Assembly (NCBI GenBank): GCA_025765595.1
Contig: JAIVFH010000007.1
Span: forward strand, 62,001-126,000
Origin: Obelidium mucronatum
Lineage: Eukaryota > Chytridiomycota > Chytridiomycetes > Chytridiales > Chytriomycetaceae
Direction: 5' to 3'
Length of the DNA stretch: 64,000 nucleotides
The notes below the pieces were generated by a model. That model did no database searches and was not told the DNA's origin. It saw only the letters and a list, made by a program, of their open reading frames with translations. How positions within the stretch are numbered: the first letter of the stretch is position 1; each line of letters opens with the position of its first letter. A program made the position numbers and the translations under genes. Below are positions 42,779 through 53,325 of this stretch, piece by piece.

Positions 42779-44416
42779 TTATCTGTGTAAGAAATCATCT
42801 GCCTCCTTCACTAGTACATTGAGGTTATCTTTCATGATTTTTGTATCCCATTCAAAAGCTTCCCTTGCTTTACGACCCATCTGCTTCCGACTTGCTATAT
42901 CCATCTTCAACACCCGTTCAACTGCTGCACAAATTGAGCTTGCAGGAACTCGCACTGGAGGAACTAAATATTTTTGCAGTGCGTGGTTGGATTCTGCCAT
43001 TGGTTCGTCATGATCAACCAACACGCCAGACACTCCATCCTCGACTAATTCTTCCATTGGCGGGTAGTGAGTCGTCATAACAAGAGACTCCAACGCGCGT
43101 GCTTCGTTGATAAAATGGCCATATCCTTCGTGCTGACTTGGGCAAAGGTGAATACCATTACGGACTTGTAGTTCTCTCAGTTTCGCCTTTGTCATTGCCA
43201 CTGAAGAGAGAATCTGAATGTTTCGAGGAATCTGCTCAAATGCACTCGTTTCATTTCGAATAAGTTCGTGCGGTTTGGCGTGATGGGCAACGATTGTGAG
43301 TTTCGGCCAACGTGGCTTTCCAGCCCAGCAGTGCAGGAGCTCTTCTGTGGTATTCATGCGATTCGGACTTAAAATATGATAGAATCGGTTATACCTACAG
43401 TATATTGAATGATCAGATTCTTGACAAAATAATATAAGAGAGTCCTTACCGATTTGAATCTGCCATAAAAGTCTTAAACTTTTTTTCCCCTAATAGAGAC
43501 ATTGCACTCTCTCGAACGTCCGGAGTTGAATGACTCATGTATTTCAAATTCGCCCCCTCCCCCTTCTGGATCTTTGCCTTCTCCATGTAGGCCCGGTATG
43601 AATTACATGCGATACGTGTTTTGCATAGAATCGAGATGCCTAATTCATAGAGAGGCAGTTGATTCCACTCATCGTTGGGAATCCACATGTTTCGAAGTTT
43701 CCTGCTCTTCTCAAGCAAAGTTGTCTGAATTGCCTTCCCAGCTGTATAAATAAGGTATTTTAATAATAGTATCTTTACTCTGCTTAGTTATTTTAATTTA
43801 CCATGCAAGTAAGTGGAACGTGGACACAGCTGCGCTTTGGACTTGTACACAGAATCATCGAAACGGATAGATAAGCGAGCATTCGAATGATAAATATATT
43901 GCGCAAGATCGCTGCAGTTATTGAGCGATCTGATAGGAACGACCTTTGAGAAGCGAGTTTTTTGCAATATAAGATTCACACCTGTCTTCTTGAGAAGCCG
44001 ACACCTCAATCGAATAGCAGTTTCCCAAATAGTTTTCCGTCAAAGCATCAACATTTCCTCTGATTGCCCATTCCTTCGTGACTGTCAATGGGGGGATGGG
44101 AATGTGATCAATATCAAAAAGGTCTTGAAACAAGCTTCTTCAAATTACTTTGTAGCGACTCTCCAAGATAACACAGATCCGTAAGGTCTTCGACAGAAAA
44201 CTCCGATGTTCCGTTTGCGGGATAGTAAACAGCAGCCCGCAGGTGGGGCTGTGCAAACTTGAAGTTGGTTTTCACTGACTGGTGCTCTTTTCTGGCGGCT
44301 GACACTTTCTTGGATCCTTCCGCAAAATCCCTCAGAAATATCAAGAAACTCGCAATAAAGACAAGAGTTGCAACGACGGCAATGGCCAGGTTTTGTGTCT
44401 TTTGACTCAAGGACAT
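42779..44416 (-). CDS. type II membrane glycosyltransferase, paralogue of the preceding
   Basis: Five exons: 44416-44149, 44123-43982, 43929-43802, 43741-43450 and 43394-42779; 481 residues, all in phase. Signal anchor LAIAVVATLVFIASFLIFL; then FSVEDLTDLCYLGESLQ, SLNNCSDLAQYIYHSNARLS, CPRSTYLHA, KYMSHSTPD. The GT4-type motif is HEGYGHFINEARALESLVMT and the end REAFEWDTKIM. The first intron (44148-44124) would be only 25 nt, yet it has GT and AG ends and restores the alignment; a frameshift is the alternative. The introns differ from those of its neighbour, so the duplication is old. Confidence 0.75.
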
Positions 44417-44644
44417 CGTTGGATTTTTTGGTTTTGTGATTAAAAAAAACACTAAATCAAGTAAATTTCATCTCAGTTCTTCTTTGAAGAAATAGTGATT
44501 TGAGAAAGTGGCGCGGCAGTGACCCCAACGGACGCGCGACTCGGAGGGTCGCTTGTCAAGTGCGTTGAGACCTTCGTTGCTTGTCGAGCTTCCTCTGTAT
44601 GTTCTCTTTAGATGTTACGAGAAAGGGATGATTAATGAGAATAC

Positions 44645-45578
44645 TCAACTGAAGTACAATTCCAGATTGAGCATTCGGACGTAAACATAATTCTGAGACA
44701 TGTAGACGAGTGTCATTGTGTCGGAGTCTAGATGGGCGAGATTCATGTACATGACAATTGGATTAACAATTAATGTCACCACTGATCGAATAACTAGGTG
44801 AATAAAAAAGGTATTAGATTGGATGTTTTGAGATCCATGCGTTAGACTTTGTTGACAAGGGTTTCTCACCATTTTCTTTCACCAGTTGTATCCACAGCGA
44901 GGAGAATCCAAGACTTCGATTCTCTGGCCTTAAAAACATTGTAACTGCCCCAGCAGTTGCAACTACATCACAAATAATATCTGCAATCGTGTAGTGAAAA
45001 CCCGCCAAGTGGCTGAAATGATAATTGCATTCTTGCTTTTCGGAGTCCCAGATACCCCCAGTCCAAACCAAGTCTGGAATAGTCCACGCAATTCGATATA
45101 AAAATGCCAGAGAGGCTGCAACGGCATAAACCGTGTTCCTATCCGTAACAATGTAGGACTTATACAGCACAAATATATCTGTGTTTCGAAAAGATCACTT
45201 TAGCGGTTCGCTAACAAGTTAGAGAAATATTTAAAGCATACTAAATGTGACAAAGTAAACGTGCCAAATAAAGTTGGAAAACCAATCTACGCCGATGCAG
45301 TTATGTTCCGTTAGAGGAAGAAAGACAACCACGGACATTATGAAGCTAAGCATAGCTCCGGCGTTGAAGATTACTATAAGCAGTGTCATAAAGGGCGATT
45401 CTTTTCTAGTTTGAGCGGCCAAAATTTGGTACAATCGATAACCACTGATCAGAAGTGCAGAGGTACAAGCTTCAAAACAGATTCCCATCAGGAACGCGTT
45501 TAAAGGGACCACGATTAAGGACAAAGTAGTCGGACCATCAGTTGCAGGGTGGGTGTTTGTTTCAGTCGCGTTCGTCAT
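44645..45578 (-). CDS. polytopic (about seven-TM) membrane protein, unknown family
   Basis: Exons 45578-45242, 45178-44870 and 44793-44645, 264 residues. A short Asn/Thr-rich, probably extracellular N-terminus is followed by about seven hydrophobic segments (SLIVVPLNAFLMGICFEA, FMTLLIVIFNAGAMLSFIM, FSNFIWHVYFVTFNIFVLY, VYAVAASLAFLYRIAWTIP, YTIADIICDVVATAGAV, VVTLIVNPIVMYM). The size and topology suggest a receptor- or transporter-like protein of a type common in chytrids, but no GPCR motif (DRY, NPxxY) is seen. The stop lies on the far side of a 228-bp gap from the glycosyltransferase gene. Confidence 0.6.
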
Positions 45579-45749
45579 ATGCAGCAGCAAAATGCAGATC
45601 CTTTAAGAAGAGAGATCTACATGCTTCGTTAAATAATCCCCAAAACACAGTTTACCAGCAACTAAATCCGTCATCATTCGCTCCAATAACTTATTGTCTT
45701 TTTCATAAGCTAGGCACCGAGTTCCTTCGCACAATAGTTTTTGACATCT

Positions 45750-46429
45750 TCAACACAAGATCCGGGTAGAATGAGACAAAACAAACACTTTGGGTATTTT
45801 CGCTAGAGTCTTGTTGTTGAGGCTGCCATAACTCGAAGACTCTTCCGAATCCAGAAACTTTGAAAGAGCAGTCCAAGTAATTTTTATTTTGCATAGAATA
45901 GCGATGTCCTGGAAGAACTTCAATTGGTTATGGTAGATTTGTCCGTTTCGAGGTTTTCGGTTCGCCAAACACTTGATTCTCTGACATGAGAAGCCTGGGT
46001 GGTATGTTGAATTGGGACAACTCTCGAGTTTTCGCTGGTAAGTTTCCCGACCAAAATCGAGGGATAAACGAGCCTGCCCGTAGTATATATATTGGGCAAA
46101 GTCTCGACAGTGACCCATGGATCTTGCAGCTTGACTCATGCTGATTTCAATTGCATGTTGTAATATAATCTGCCTCCAGCGCGGCTCTGTCCCCACCAAG
46201 AACTACCGGGCGGGAAAAAATGAAGATTGTTTCCGTAATGGCAGAAATCGAGCAGCTCGGGCATTGAAAATCTCGTTGTTGAATTGACATGTTTGTGCAC
46301 AACAACGTACGGCTGGAATAGAGACGGTTCTGGAGCATCTTTCCTTGCGAAAGGACGGTCCAGGAGTAGTAGTGGCAGGATTGAAGCTGCGATGGCGGCT
46401 GACAAGAGAATTCGATGAACTGGTCTCAT
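45750..46429 (-). pseudogene. relic of a third glycosyltransferase copy
   Basis: Retains the signal anchor (ILLSAAIAASILPLLLL), FSMPELLDFCHYGNNLH, SMGHCRDFAQYIYYGQARLS and the ILCKIKITW region of the two intact genes. The frame shifts twice near 46140-46200, and homology stops before the GT4-type catalytic half. Without that domain it cannot be an active enzyme. Confidence 0.7.
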
Positions 46430-46605
46430 CTGTCTGCAGTAAAAGCGGTTTTTTTAATAAGGGTTTGAAGAGAAAAGCCGTCGCTCAACCAATAAAGATA
46501 ATCAGCTTCGTTTTGAGTAGATTATTTCATATTTTCATGTTAGTCACTTCGAGTCTAAGCAACTGTAGAATGTGATTGTGAATCACGAAAACTCACAGCC
46601 AAACA

Positions 46606-46949
46606 ATGCAAAAATACAACGAACCATACATGCACTTCACTCAAGGCAGGCATTTGCCTTCCGAAGATATAGAGACAAACGAAGAGAGATTGGGAATAAG
46701 ATCTCGCATTTCTGGGAGAAGGGCGAAGAAACCAATGTCTTTCATTTGGATATATGTTGCATTACTTCTTGGGGTACTATTCTGGTGAGATTCGCCATGC
46801 TAATTACCAAGTTCATAGGAGTTAATGAATGTTAAAACAGGAAGATGGAGAGTATAAGCATGTCTCAATGGATATACGGTGTTGCGGTACTAGATGTCAT
46901 CATCTATACAGCAATTTATGCTTTGGTTTTTGAATTCTTCGGATGGTGA
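46606..46949 (+). CDS. small two-TM membrane protein
   Basis: Exons 46606-46784 and 46841-46949 (56-nt intron, donor GTGAGA, acceptor AAAACAG) give 95 residues. A polar N-terminal half with an Arg-rich patch (RSRISGRRAKK) precedes two hydrophobic helices: SFIWIYVALLLGVLFW, spanning the exon end, and IYGVAVLDVIIYTAIYALVF. It ends EFFGW. The hydrophobic reading continues exactly across the splice, which supports the model. No family is recognised; an ER or mitochondrial accessory subunit is possible. Confidence 0.6.
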
Positions 46950-47000
46950 TAAACTCGTTTTAAGACTGTATTACTGTATCAGTGGTTGTGTCAAAATTTT

Positions 47001-47040
47001 CACAGATGCCGGACGGCATCTGTCGGGTCCGGCATCTGTG
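47001..47040. repeat. nested inverted repeat (hairpin)
   Basis: A 12-bp perfect inverted repeat, CACAGATGCCGG at 47001-47012 and CCGGCATCTGTG at 47029-47040. A tighter stem lies inside it: ACAGATGCC/GGCATCTGT with a 4-nt loop at 47002-47023. It lies between a small membrane protein gene and an F-box/LRR gene on the same strand. Confidence 0.85.
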
Positions 47041-47116
47041 TGTCGGGCAGAAATGCCGAAACGAAAAAAGAACAGGAAGGCCTTCGCCAAAGGAGTCTTC
47101 AGATTAATCAAGCAAA

Positions 47117-48093
47117 ATGTCGCGGATAAGGCACCTTCAAGCGGCAATTCCAGCTGAAGTCATTCAGCGGATCTTTGCCTTCATCCATCCCTCGGAAGCA
47201 AACAAGTACAAATCACTATGTCGATACATCTACACATGCCTGTCAGATGAACGCTTTGCCGTACTGAATTTGACCTTCTTTGTTTCACCTTCGTCCGAGT
47301 CAAGCGATCTTGCGGATTTGAACCAGATGTGGCTGACAACAAACCACGCCCATTCAAGGGTGTATGCTCGCTTCTGCCTAAAAGAAATGCATCGAATCGG
47401 TAAGTATGTTAAATTGATGCTTTGGTACTCTTCGTGATTCTATTTTGAGCGCTCGTATCCACTGTGTAACTGCTTTCCTTAGATTGGCAACACCAAAACC
47501 TTCATGGACGTATTCCACAAGCTCTTGGAGCATTATACCAACTATCAACCCTCCAACTGGACCATAATCAGCTGTCGGGACCTATACCAGCCGAAATAGG
47601 AAGTCTATCGAATCTGAACAATATCAATTTGTCGAACAACAAATTCTCGGGGTCAATTCCAGCCGAAATCTGCAAGCTCCGGAGGCTACGAATCCTTAAT
47701 TTGTCGAACAACAAATTGACAGGGTCGATTCCAGAGACCCTGAGAAATCTTCAAGAGCTACATTTGCTGCAGCTTTCGGATTGTCTTCTTAGTGGGCCTA
47801 TTCCTGTTTCCATCTGTGACTTAGCGAAACTCAACATCTTTACCTGCGCAAACAACAGAATATCAGGAATGATTCCAGCGAATATCGGTAACCTTACACA
47901 GCTTCAATATCTTGGTTTGGCTGGAAACGAAATAGAAGGGGATGTGCCAGATTCTCTGTCCACGCTGCCGAGCCTCTCGATGTTGTTTTTGAATGACAAT
48001 CGTTTGACTGGAGGTTCCTTGTCGCAAAAACTGCTTCATTCCTTGAAGCTGTGGGATGTCTCGAATAACGCCAAAGTCTTCTCTATTGAATAA
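47117..48093 (+). CDS. F-box-like/leucine-rich-repeat protein A
   Basis: Exons 47117-47399 and 47483-48093, 297 residues. The N-terminus has an F-box-like helix set (AAIPAEVIQRIFAFIHPSEA, then KSLCRYIYTCL). From about residue 110 there are some seven 24-residue LRRs of the plant-type consensus LxxLxLxxNxLxGxIPxxLGxL (for example LRILNLSNNKLTGSIPETL). Similar head and repeats occur in the genes at 49.7 and 51.2 kb. It is cytosolic, with no signal peptide or TM helix. Probably a substrate adaptor of an SCF ligase. Confidence 0.75.
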
Positions 48094-48594
48094 AGTACTA
48101 AGTTATTTAATGATCACGTTATTGGTCAAGTTACTGCTCCACGCAGGATGGCACAGCAAATCAGCACTTAATGTCAAGATTGCGCAAAAGTTGGACAAAG
48201 AACCCCGAACGTCAAACTCAACAACCCCTCAAGCACTTCCAAGTCTTCAACAATCCCAAGCAACAAAGTCGACAAACCTCTATTTTTCACGAATTGAAGT
48301 GACTTATTGTCCAACAAGTTTATTTAAGATCTTGTTTTTGTTCCCTTCGTTCTTGTCTATTGGGCGCTTGTTGCCTGCCAGAATTCTTTCGCACGCATCA
48401 ACAGAAAAAAAAATAAAGAATAATTCAACTGTTGAAAATGAAGAAGTTTTATTTCACTATTATTTACTCAGTTTAATCAACACATGATACAAATTCAGTG
48501 CTGGTGTTCATTGTGGCAATCTGCTTTGGTGCGGCCAATTTCGAGATGTAAAAAACATCGGATGTTCAGAATTTAGTACAGATAGTTCTGCTTT
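48094..48594 (+). other. intergenic region with a relic of a short-protein family
   Basis: 501 bp. Around 48130-48300 a plus-strand frame reads SKSALNVKIAQKLDKEPR and a Ser/Thr/Gln-rich continuation, related to the DPAxNxKVxxxL motif of the two short proteins at 48.6-49.5 kb. An ATG at 48110 is in frame, but the product has no clear end. AATAAAG at about 48414 may be a polyadenylation signal. Confidence 0.4.
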
Positions 48595-48937
48595 CTAAAT
48601 ATAAATTGAAGTCATGGATACGCCAGACATTGACTGATAGGCCATTGGGTCGAGACTACGTTTGCTGTTTGTCGAAGACGCCGTAGACATGGCAACAGAA
48701 GGTGCTCTTGAGGAAGAAGACTGAAGACTTGATGGATTCAGCTTGCTTTCGCATAACGTCTTGGTTGAGCTTTTTTGCAACTTTGATGTTGACAGCTGGG
48801 TCTTGGAGGAGAGTGGCAAAGTTCAAGGCTTGCAATTTTAGAATGTTTTGGTAGTCTGTTGTGATAACCATTCCCGGCTTCGAGCGGCTCTTTTTATAAG
48901 CTGCAGTTGAAAAACGTGGGGTGTTGGAGTGGTCCAT
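48595..48937 (-). pseudogene. short DPAxNxK-motif protein with one frame break
   Basis: Starts MDHSNTPRFSTAAYKKSRS at 48937 and contains LQDPAVNIKVAKKLNQDV. Near 48725 the frame must change once to continue into a Ser-rich section (SSSSRAPSVAMSTASSTNSK) that aligns with the end of the intact relative at 49274-49492. It reads MAYQSMSG before the stop at 48595. No known family. One indel only, so it may still be functional if the base is miscalled. Confidence 0.5.
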
Positions 48938-49273
48938 GATTTTCAATGTCACCACAAAACGATTTTTTTACTGAACCAGAAACCCTAATTTAAATTGAGT
49001 GAACTTGTCGCAGTGAAACCTCACAAATGCCACTTCCACTAAGCGCAGTATTTTGTTAGTGATTGATTGCAACAGTTTAAGACGCAAGTGGGCGAAACCG
49101 TGAGTATCGGTTATCAGCGATGGGGAAGAATTAGGGGTTAAATTATAAATTAGGGTTGCAAGCAACTACGGAAACGTGGCCGGAACTCAGACCGGGCCAC
49201 GGCAAAAGACATAAAAGGCAAGTATTTCTCCTACAAATCTCTTCATAATAACAACTCACAAAGAGATCCAAGA
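48938..49273. other. divergent promoter between two short paralogous genes
   Basis: 336 bp separating the minus-strand and plus-strand DPAxNxK-motif genes. Contains TTAAATT/AATTTAA stretches (near 48989 and 49139) and an ATAAAAGG element at about 49211, some 63 bp before the right-hand start, that may be a core promoter. No gene is seen. Confidence 0.4.
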
Positions 49274-49492
49274 ATGCCAGCTTTCGACTTGAACGCCTTT
49301 GCCGACCCAGCCATTAACATTAAGGTTTCCCAGAGCCTCTCTTTGAAGGCTGCCAAGTCATCTGAAGCCATTCGTCAAGCTCCACCTTCCATTAACGGTT
49401 CTGTGGCTGCTTCCTCTACCAGCAAGAAGACCCAAACTCCTCTCTTCTTTGCTACCATGCCAAATGGGTTCCTCAACAACCAACACATCTGA
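49274..49492 (+). CDS. short DPAxNxK-motif protein
   Basis: Intronless, 72 residues: an acidic/hydrophobic start (MPAFDLNAFADPAINIKVSQ), then Lys/Ser-rich low complexity and an aromatic end (LFFATMPNGFLNN). It shares DPA(I/V)N(I)KV and the Ser-rich tail with the divergent gene at 48.6-48.9 kb. Probably intrinsically disordered with one short helix. The coding part uses C-ending codons heavily and has a TATA-like element and A-rich leader, so it is likely well expressed. No known family. Confidence 0.55.
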   Translation: MPAFDLNAFADPAINIKVSQSLSLKAAKSSEAIRQAPPSINGSVAASSTSKKTQTPLFFATMPNGFLNNQHI

Positions 49493-49723
49493 ATGCGGCG
49501 TAAGGCTGCCATCGTTTTTGTATTTATAGATTGCATTTCCATCCTTATCAAAACAATAAAAAGACATTCCTTTCTAGTTATTCCACTTAACCAAACGTCA
49601 AAAACTCACACTAGTTACGAAAGAGTAGCATAAAGAGAGTCAAAAACGCCTCAGTCAGCCGCTTTGAATCGTGGCTAAAATGTTGCTGCTGAAGCGTCGC
49701 CGTATTTGAAATCAATCGTTGTT

Positions 49724-50740
49724 ATGCTCCGCGATCCCGCGACTCAAAATTTTCGCCGTGGCCCGAAATCTATCGACCAAGAAGATAGAACAAGCCAAAC
49801 ATATCTTACAGCAAAGAAATGGCCAGAGCTCTATTGTCTTCTACCGAACCAATCGTACTTGCAGGATCAGATCCCACCAGAACTGATGCTGCAAATCTTC
49901 AGCCTTGTGAATCCCGCGCAAGTCCTCAAGTACAAACAACTATGCAAATACATCAATCAGAGTCTTTCAGGCGCTAGATTTGCAGTCTTGAACTTATCTG
50001 TGTATCTTGGTCCTTCAGGGCTGGCGTGTCGGTCGAAGCAGGAGTTGGCTCAATTGGACAAGAGATGGTTGGTTTGGCCACCCTGCTATCAAGCGCAATA
50101 TGCCAAGATACGTCTCAGCTCAAGCTATCAGCTAAATTGGCCATGTCAAAACCTCTGCGGTTCCATCCCGTCTGCTATTGGACAATTGCGCCACCTCTCG
50201 CTACTTCACCTTGAACACAATGCCCTAACTGGAAAAATACCCGCCGAACTAGGACTCCTCACAAATCTGCTTGACATCAATCTGTCACACAACTCGCTCT
50301 CTGGTGAAATCCCTCAAGAGCTTGGGAAGCTTATAAATTTGAAGATGCTTTCGCTCAGCAATAATGCATTATGGGGATCGATACCAGAGACTTTGGGCTC
50401 CATATCTCAGCTGCATTTTCTGTCTCTAGGAGAAAATCAGTTGACTGGCCAGTTTCCGGTGTCGCTCTGTGTTGGGCTCAGCAACCTCCATATTCTTGCC
50501 CTTGATTCGAATAAGTTGTCAGGATCGATTCCGCGAGAGTTCGGGTGTATGCAGTCCCTCCAGTATTTTTCTGCAGCTTACAATGAGTTATCTGGAGAAA
50601 TTCCGGTGGAGATTGGGAACTTGAAGCACCTCTCAATGCTTCTGTTGAACAATAACAACTTAAGCGGGCCGATTCCAGGATCCGTCGTTGGAATGATGCG
50701 GAAGTTAAAGATGTGGAATCTAGCGGGAAATCAATTTTAG
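49724..50740 (+). CDS. F-box-like/leucine-rich-repeat protein B
   Basis: Intronless, 338 residues from ATG 49724. An N-terminal basic leader, then an F-box-like segment (IPPELMLQIFSLVNPAQVLK, KQLCKYINQSL) and nine or so plant-type LRRs from about residue 140 (LSLLHLEHNALTGKIPAELG, LLDINLSHNSLSGEIPQELG, LSMLLLNNNNLSGPIP). No signal peptide or TM segment. It is paralogous to the gene at 47.1 kb, but without its intron. Confidence 0.75.
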   Translation: MLRDPATQNFRRGPKSIDQEDRTSQTYLTAKKWPELYCLLPNQSYLQDQIPPELMLQIFSLVNPAQVLKYKQLCKYINQSLSGARFAVLNLSVYLGPSGLACRSKQELAQLDKRWLVWPPCYQAQYAKIRLSSSYQLNWPCQNLCGSIPSAIGQLRHLSLLHLEHNALTGKIPAELGLLTNLLDINLSHNSLSGEIPQELGKLINLKMLSLSNNALWGSIPETLGSISQLHFLSLGENQLTGQFPVSLCVGLSNLHILALDSNKLSGSIPREFGCMQSLQYFSAAYNELSGEIPVEIGNLKHLSMLLLNNNNLSGPIPGSVVGMMRKLKMWNLAGNQF

Positions 50741-51213
50741 CCGTGTTTAACACTGTAGCAATACCAGCACACTCCGAACAAAGCAAAAAAAGGAAAAACA
50801 AACAGTTTGAATATTCGCTTTTATACTTTGTATTAAATGGGGAATAAAGGATTTTATCTGGGCTGATATTGGGTTCAACCAAAGCATCCAAGGTCGTTTC
50901 TAGTCCAATTCGGGTCGCTGCTCTACAATCAGTACGAATCTACCACATTGCGTGATCCAGGAATGACTGCCTTCCCAGAAAAGCAAATTGAGCCACAGTT
51001 CTTGTCACATGATGCTTGCAAAACTGATATCAATTTTTTCAAGTTAGGGTTATGACTCTGTGGCGATCTTTTTCATCTTGAAGCGGGCACCTCTTTCGAT
51101 AGACACCAAGTCAACTTGCATCTTCTTGCAAACAGAACCGTGCTCCTTGGAAGATTGCTTCCATGCTTTCTGTAGGAGTGAATCATCGACTGCCCACTAG
51201 CGGTGGCGTCGAC
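50741..51213. other. intergenic region between LRR genes
   Basis: 473 bp: 3' flank of LRR gene B with AATAAAGG at about 50844, then unremarkable sequence up to the damaged LRR gene. Minus-strand open frames here have no family features. Confidence 0.4.
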
Positions 51214-52169
51214 ATGATAACAAAGCAGTATCTGCAGACCGTTTTGGCTGGAGAAACACTTCAGCAAATATTCGCTTATATCCATCCCGCCTCTGTCTGG
51301 CGCTATCGAGAGCTCTGCCGCTCTATCCATCACGCACTCACGGACCCTCGATTCGCTCGCATCAATTTACAACTACACATGGTGGGACTGGGGACACCCT
51401 GACTGCAACACCACCAGCGACAATCCGCTAAAGCCGAATATAATCACGCACTTGGATATCTTGGATCGCCTGTGGTGGAAAATGGCTTCTCCGTATCATG
51501 AACTCTATGTGAAAATGAAGTTGGACCAACTCGTTCGAATGGATTTTAGCTATACGGAACTCTACGGCCGAATTCCCAGTTCCGTCTCTCATATATCGAA
51601 CATATCATCTTTATGTCTGAATAATAACCATCTTCGAGGGGAAATTCCAGATGAACTAGGGCCTCTTGGTGAACCTTGTAGACTTGACGCTTTCGAGGAA
51701 TGAATTCACGGGGAGAATACCGGCTTCTTTTGGCGCATTAAAGCGACTCAAGATTCTTGGGCTATGCCATAACCGGCTGACGGGATCTTTGCCTGTGGAA
51801 TTGAGTGCATTGGTGGGGTTGAAATACCTTTCCTCCAGCTACAACAGACTCGAGGGATGTATCCCGGTTGAGTATGGTAATCTAGTTGAGCTAAACTGTC
51901 TTGTTCTGGACTCCAACCGGCTGTCTGGGCATATTCCCCGAAGCTTTGGAAATCTAAAAAGCCTTCAATATCTGTCGCTGGCAGAGAATCAGTTTCAAGG
52001 GGACCTTCCGGAAGAACTATCCAGACTACAGAATCTTGCCATGCTTTTTCTGAACGAAAATCGGTTTTCAGAGAGTGTGATTGCGACGGTTTTTGGTTTG
52101 GGTTTGCCAATCCGCTGTGTCAACTTAGTCAACGCATGTGGAAATAATCGCGCTATGATTTGTCGATAA
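51214..52169 (+). pseudogene. F-box-like/LRR gene, repeat copy A (two +1 frame breaks)
   Basis: Has the start (ATG 51214) and F-box-like head (LAGETLQQIFAYIHPASVWR), then breaks at a G run near 51390 (four G where copy B has three) and again near 51659 (AGGGCC versus AGGCC). Between and after the breaks the LRR sequence matches copy B almost perfectly (SRNEFTGRIPASFGALKRLK). A mended reading would be an F-box/LRR protein like genes A and B. Confidence 0.7.
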
Positions 52170-52391
52170 TAATGCGGTCGGTTGTTGGTATTTGTAAAAT
52201 AATGAATAGACCTTTTCTAGTTTTGGCATCTTTTGGAAATCCAAAGCTTCTCCTAATAGCAAGTTGAATACACGTTTATTAAATCTCGATAGCAACGAAA
52301 GAAACAAAACCCCCCTACATAGTAACTGTATTGATAGCTGTATTGATCACATTTTTCATTATTTTATTTATTTATTTATTATCTTTAAATA

Positions 52392-52709
52392 ATGTCTCTC
52401 AACAGCCAGCTGGAACACCTACAGTCTCGCTACGTTGGAACCGGCCACGCTGACACAATCAAGTTCGAATGGCTGCAAACTCAGCACAGAGATACCTATG
52501 CAACATGCGCTGGTCACGGGTCTCTAGCTGCGTACTTTGCTGTTGCTGAGAACGAATCAATCGGAAGAGTTCGATTCAACTTGATTGAAGTAATTATCTG
52601 TTTAATCTTTTTCAATTACTACTCCCTCTTGATGATTGACTGTTTCGCTTTTTTGTGTTCTTTGCAGAAAATGGTCCGACCATGCGGTCCGGCACCACAA
52701 CAGGATTAA
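52392..52709 (+). CDS. SF3B5: splicing factor 3B subunit 5 (SF3b10), copy A
   Basis: Exons 52392-52589 and 52668-52709, 79 residues. It matches the SF3B5/Ysf3 family end to end: LNSQLEHLQSRYVGTGHADT, KFEWLQTQHRDTYAT, AYFAVAENESIGRVRFNLIE, then KMVRPCGPAPQQD. SF3B5 is a small U2 snRNP SF3b component clamped to SF3B1 and SF3B3. Identical to copy B at 54.5 kb. Confidence 0.9.
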   Translation: MSLNSQLEHLQSRYVGTGHADTIKFEWLQTQHRDTYATCAGHGSLAAYFAVAENESIGRVRFNLIEVIICLIFFNYYSLLMIDCFAFLCSLQKMVRPCGPAPQQD

Positions 52710-52920
52710 ACGTGACTTCAGCAATATTCAAAATCCTCTTTCAAGAGTCGGAGCCAACAGGCATTTAATGGGAATTGATGGTTAAAGAATAAAACGTAAT
52801 TACTATTTTCTTTTTTGGAAGGAACAGAACAAGGGAAACACGCCACACACACACACATTCACAACGCACAAATTCCGTACAATACTCAACAGACATTATC
52901 AAAGCAACCAACCCCAAAAA

Positions 52921-53271
52921 TTACTGCAAATAGAGTCAGAATGATGCTCAAACCAAAAAAAACAAACAAAAAAGACTCACCAAAAGGCTGCATGACTGCT
53001 TCTCCTTCCTTCTCGGTGGGGGAGGAGCAAATACGGCCCGAATCGCATCATCAAAAACATTCTTCAATCCTTTTTGTGTCAATGCACTGCATTCCAAGTA
53101 TTTTACGGCTCCAATCTCCTTGCAGCATTGGTTACCCTGTTGGAACGTAATTGGCGCCATACGACGGTCTCTCAGACGCTCCAAAGTCTCACGGTCCTCA
53201 CGTAAATCCAGCTTTGTTCCAACCAAGATCATTGGTGTATTCGGAGCGTGATGGCTAATTTCAGGGTACCA
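52921..53271 (-). pseudogene. Rac GTPase 3' fragment (repeat copy A)
   Basis: Contains only the exon encoding [20 protein letters not shown] through CSLL (53271-52981) and the TAA-only exon (52923-52921). The duplication breakpoint removes the upstream exons with the P-loop and switch regions. Confidence 0.85.
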
Positions 53272-53325
53272 CTAATATATTTGCTTGAGTTTCTACTGCA
53301 ATTGACTTTTTTTTAAAAAAAAAAA

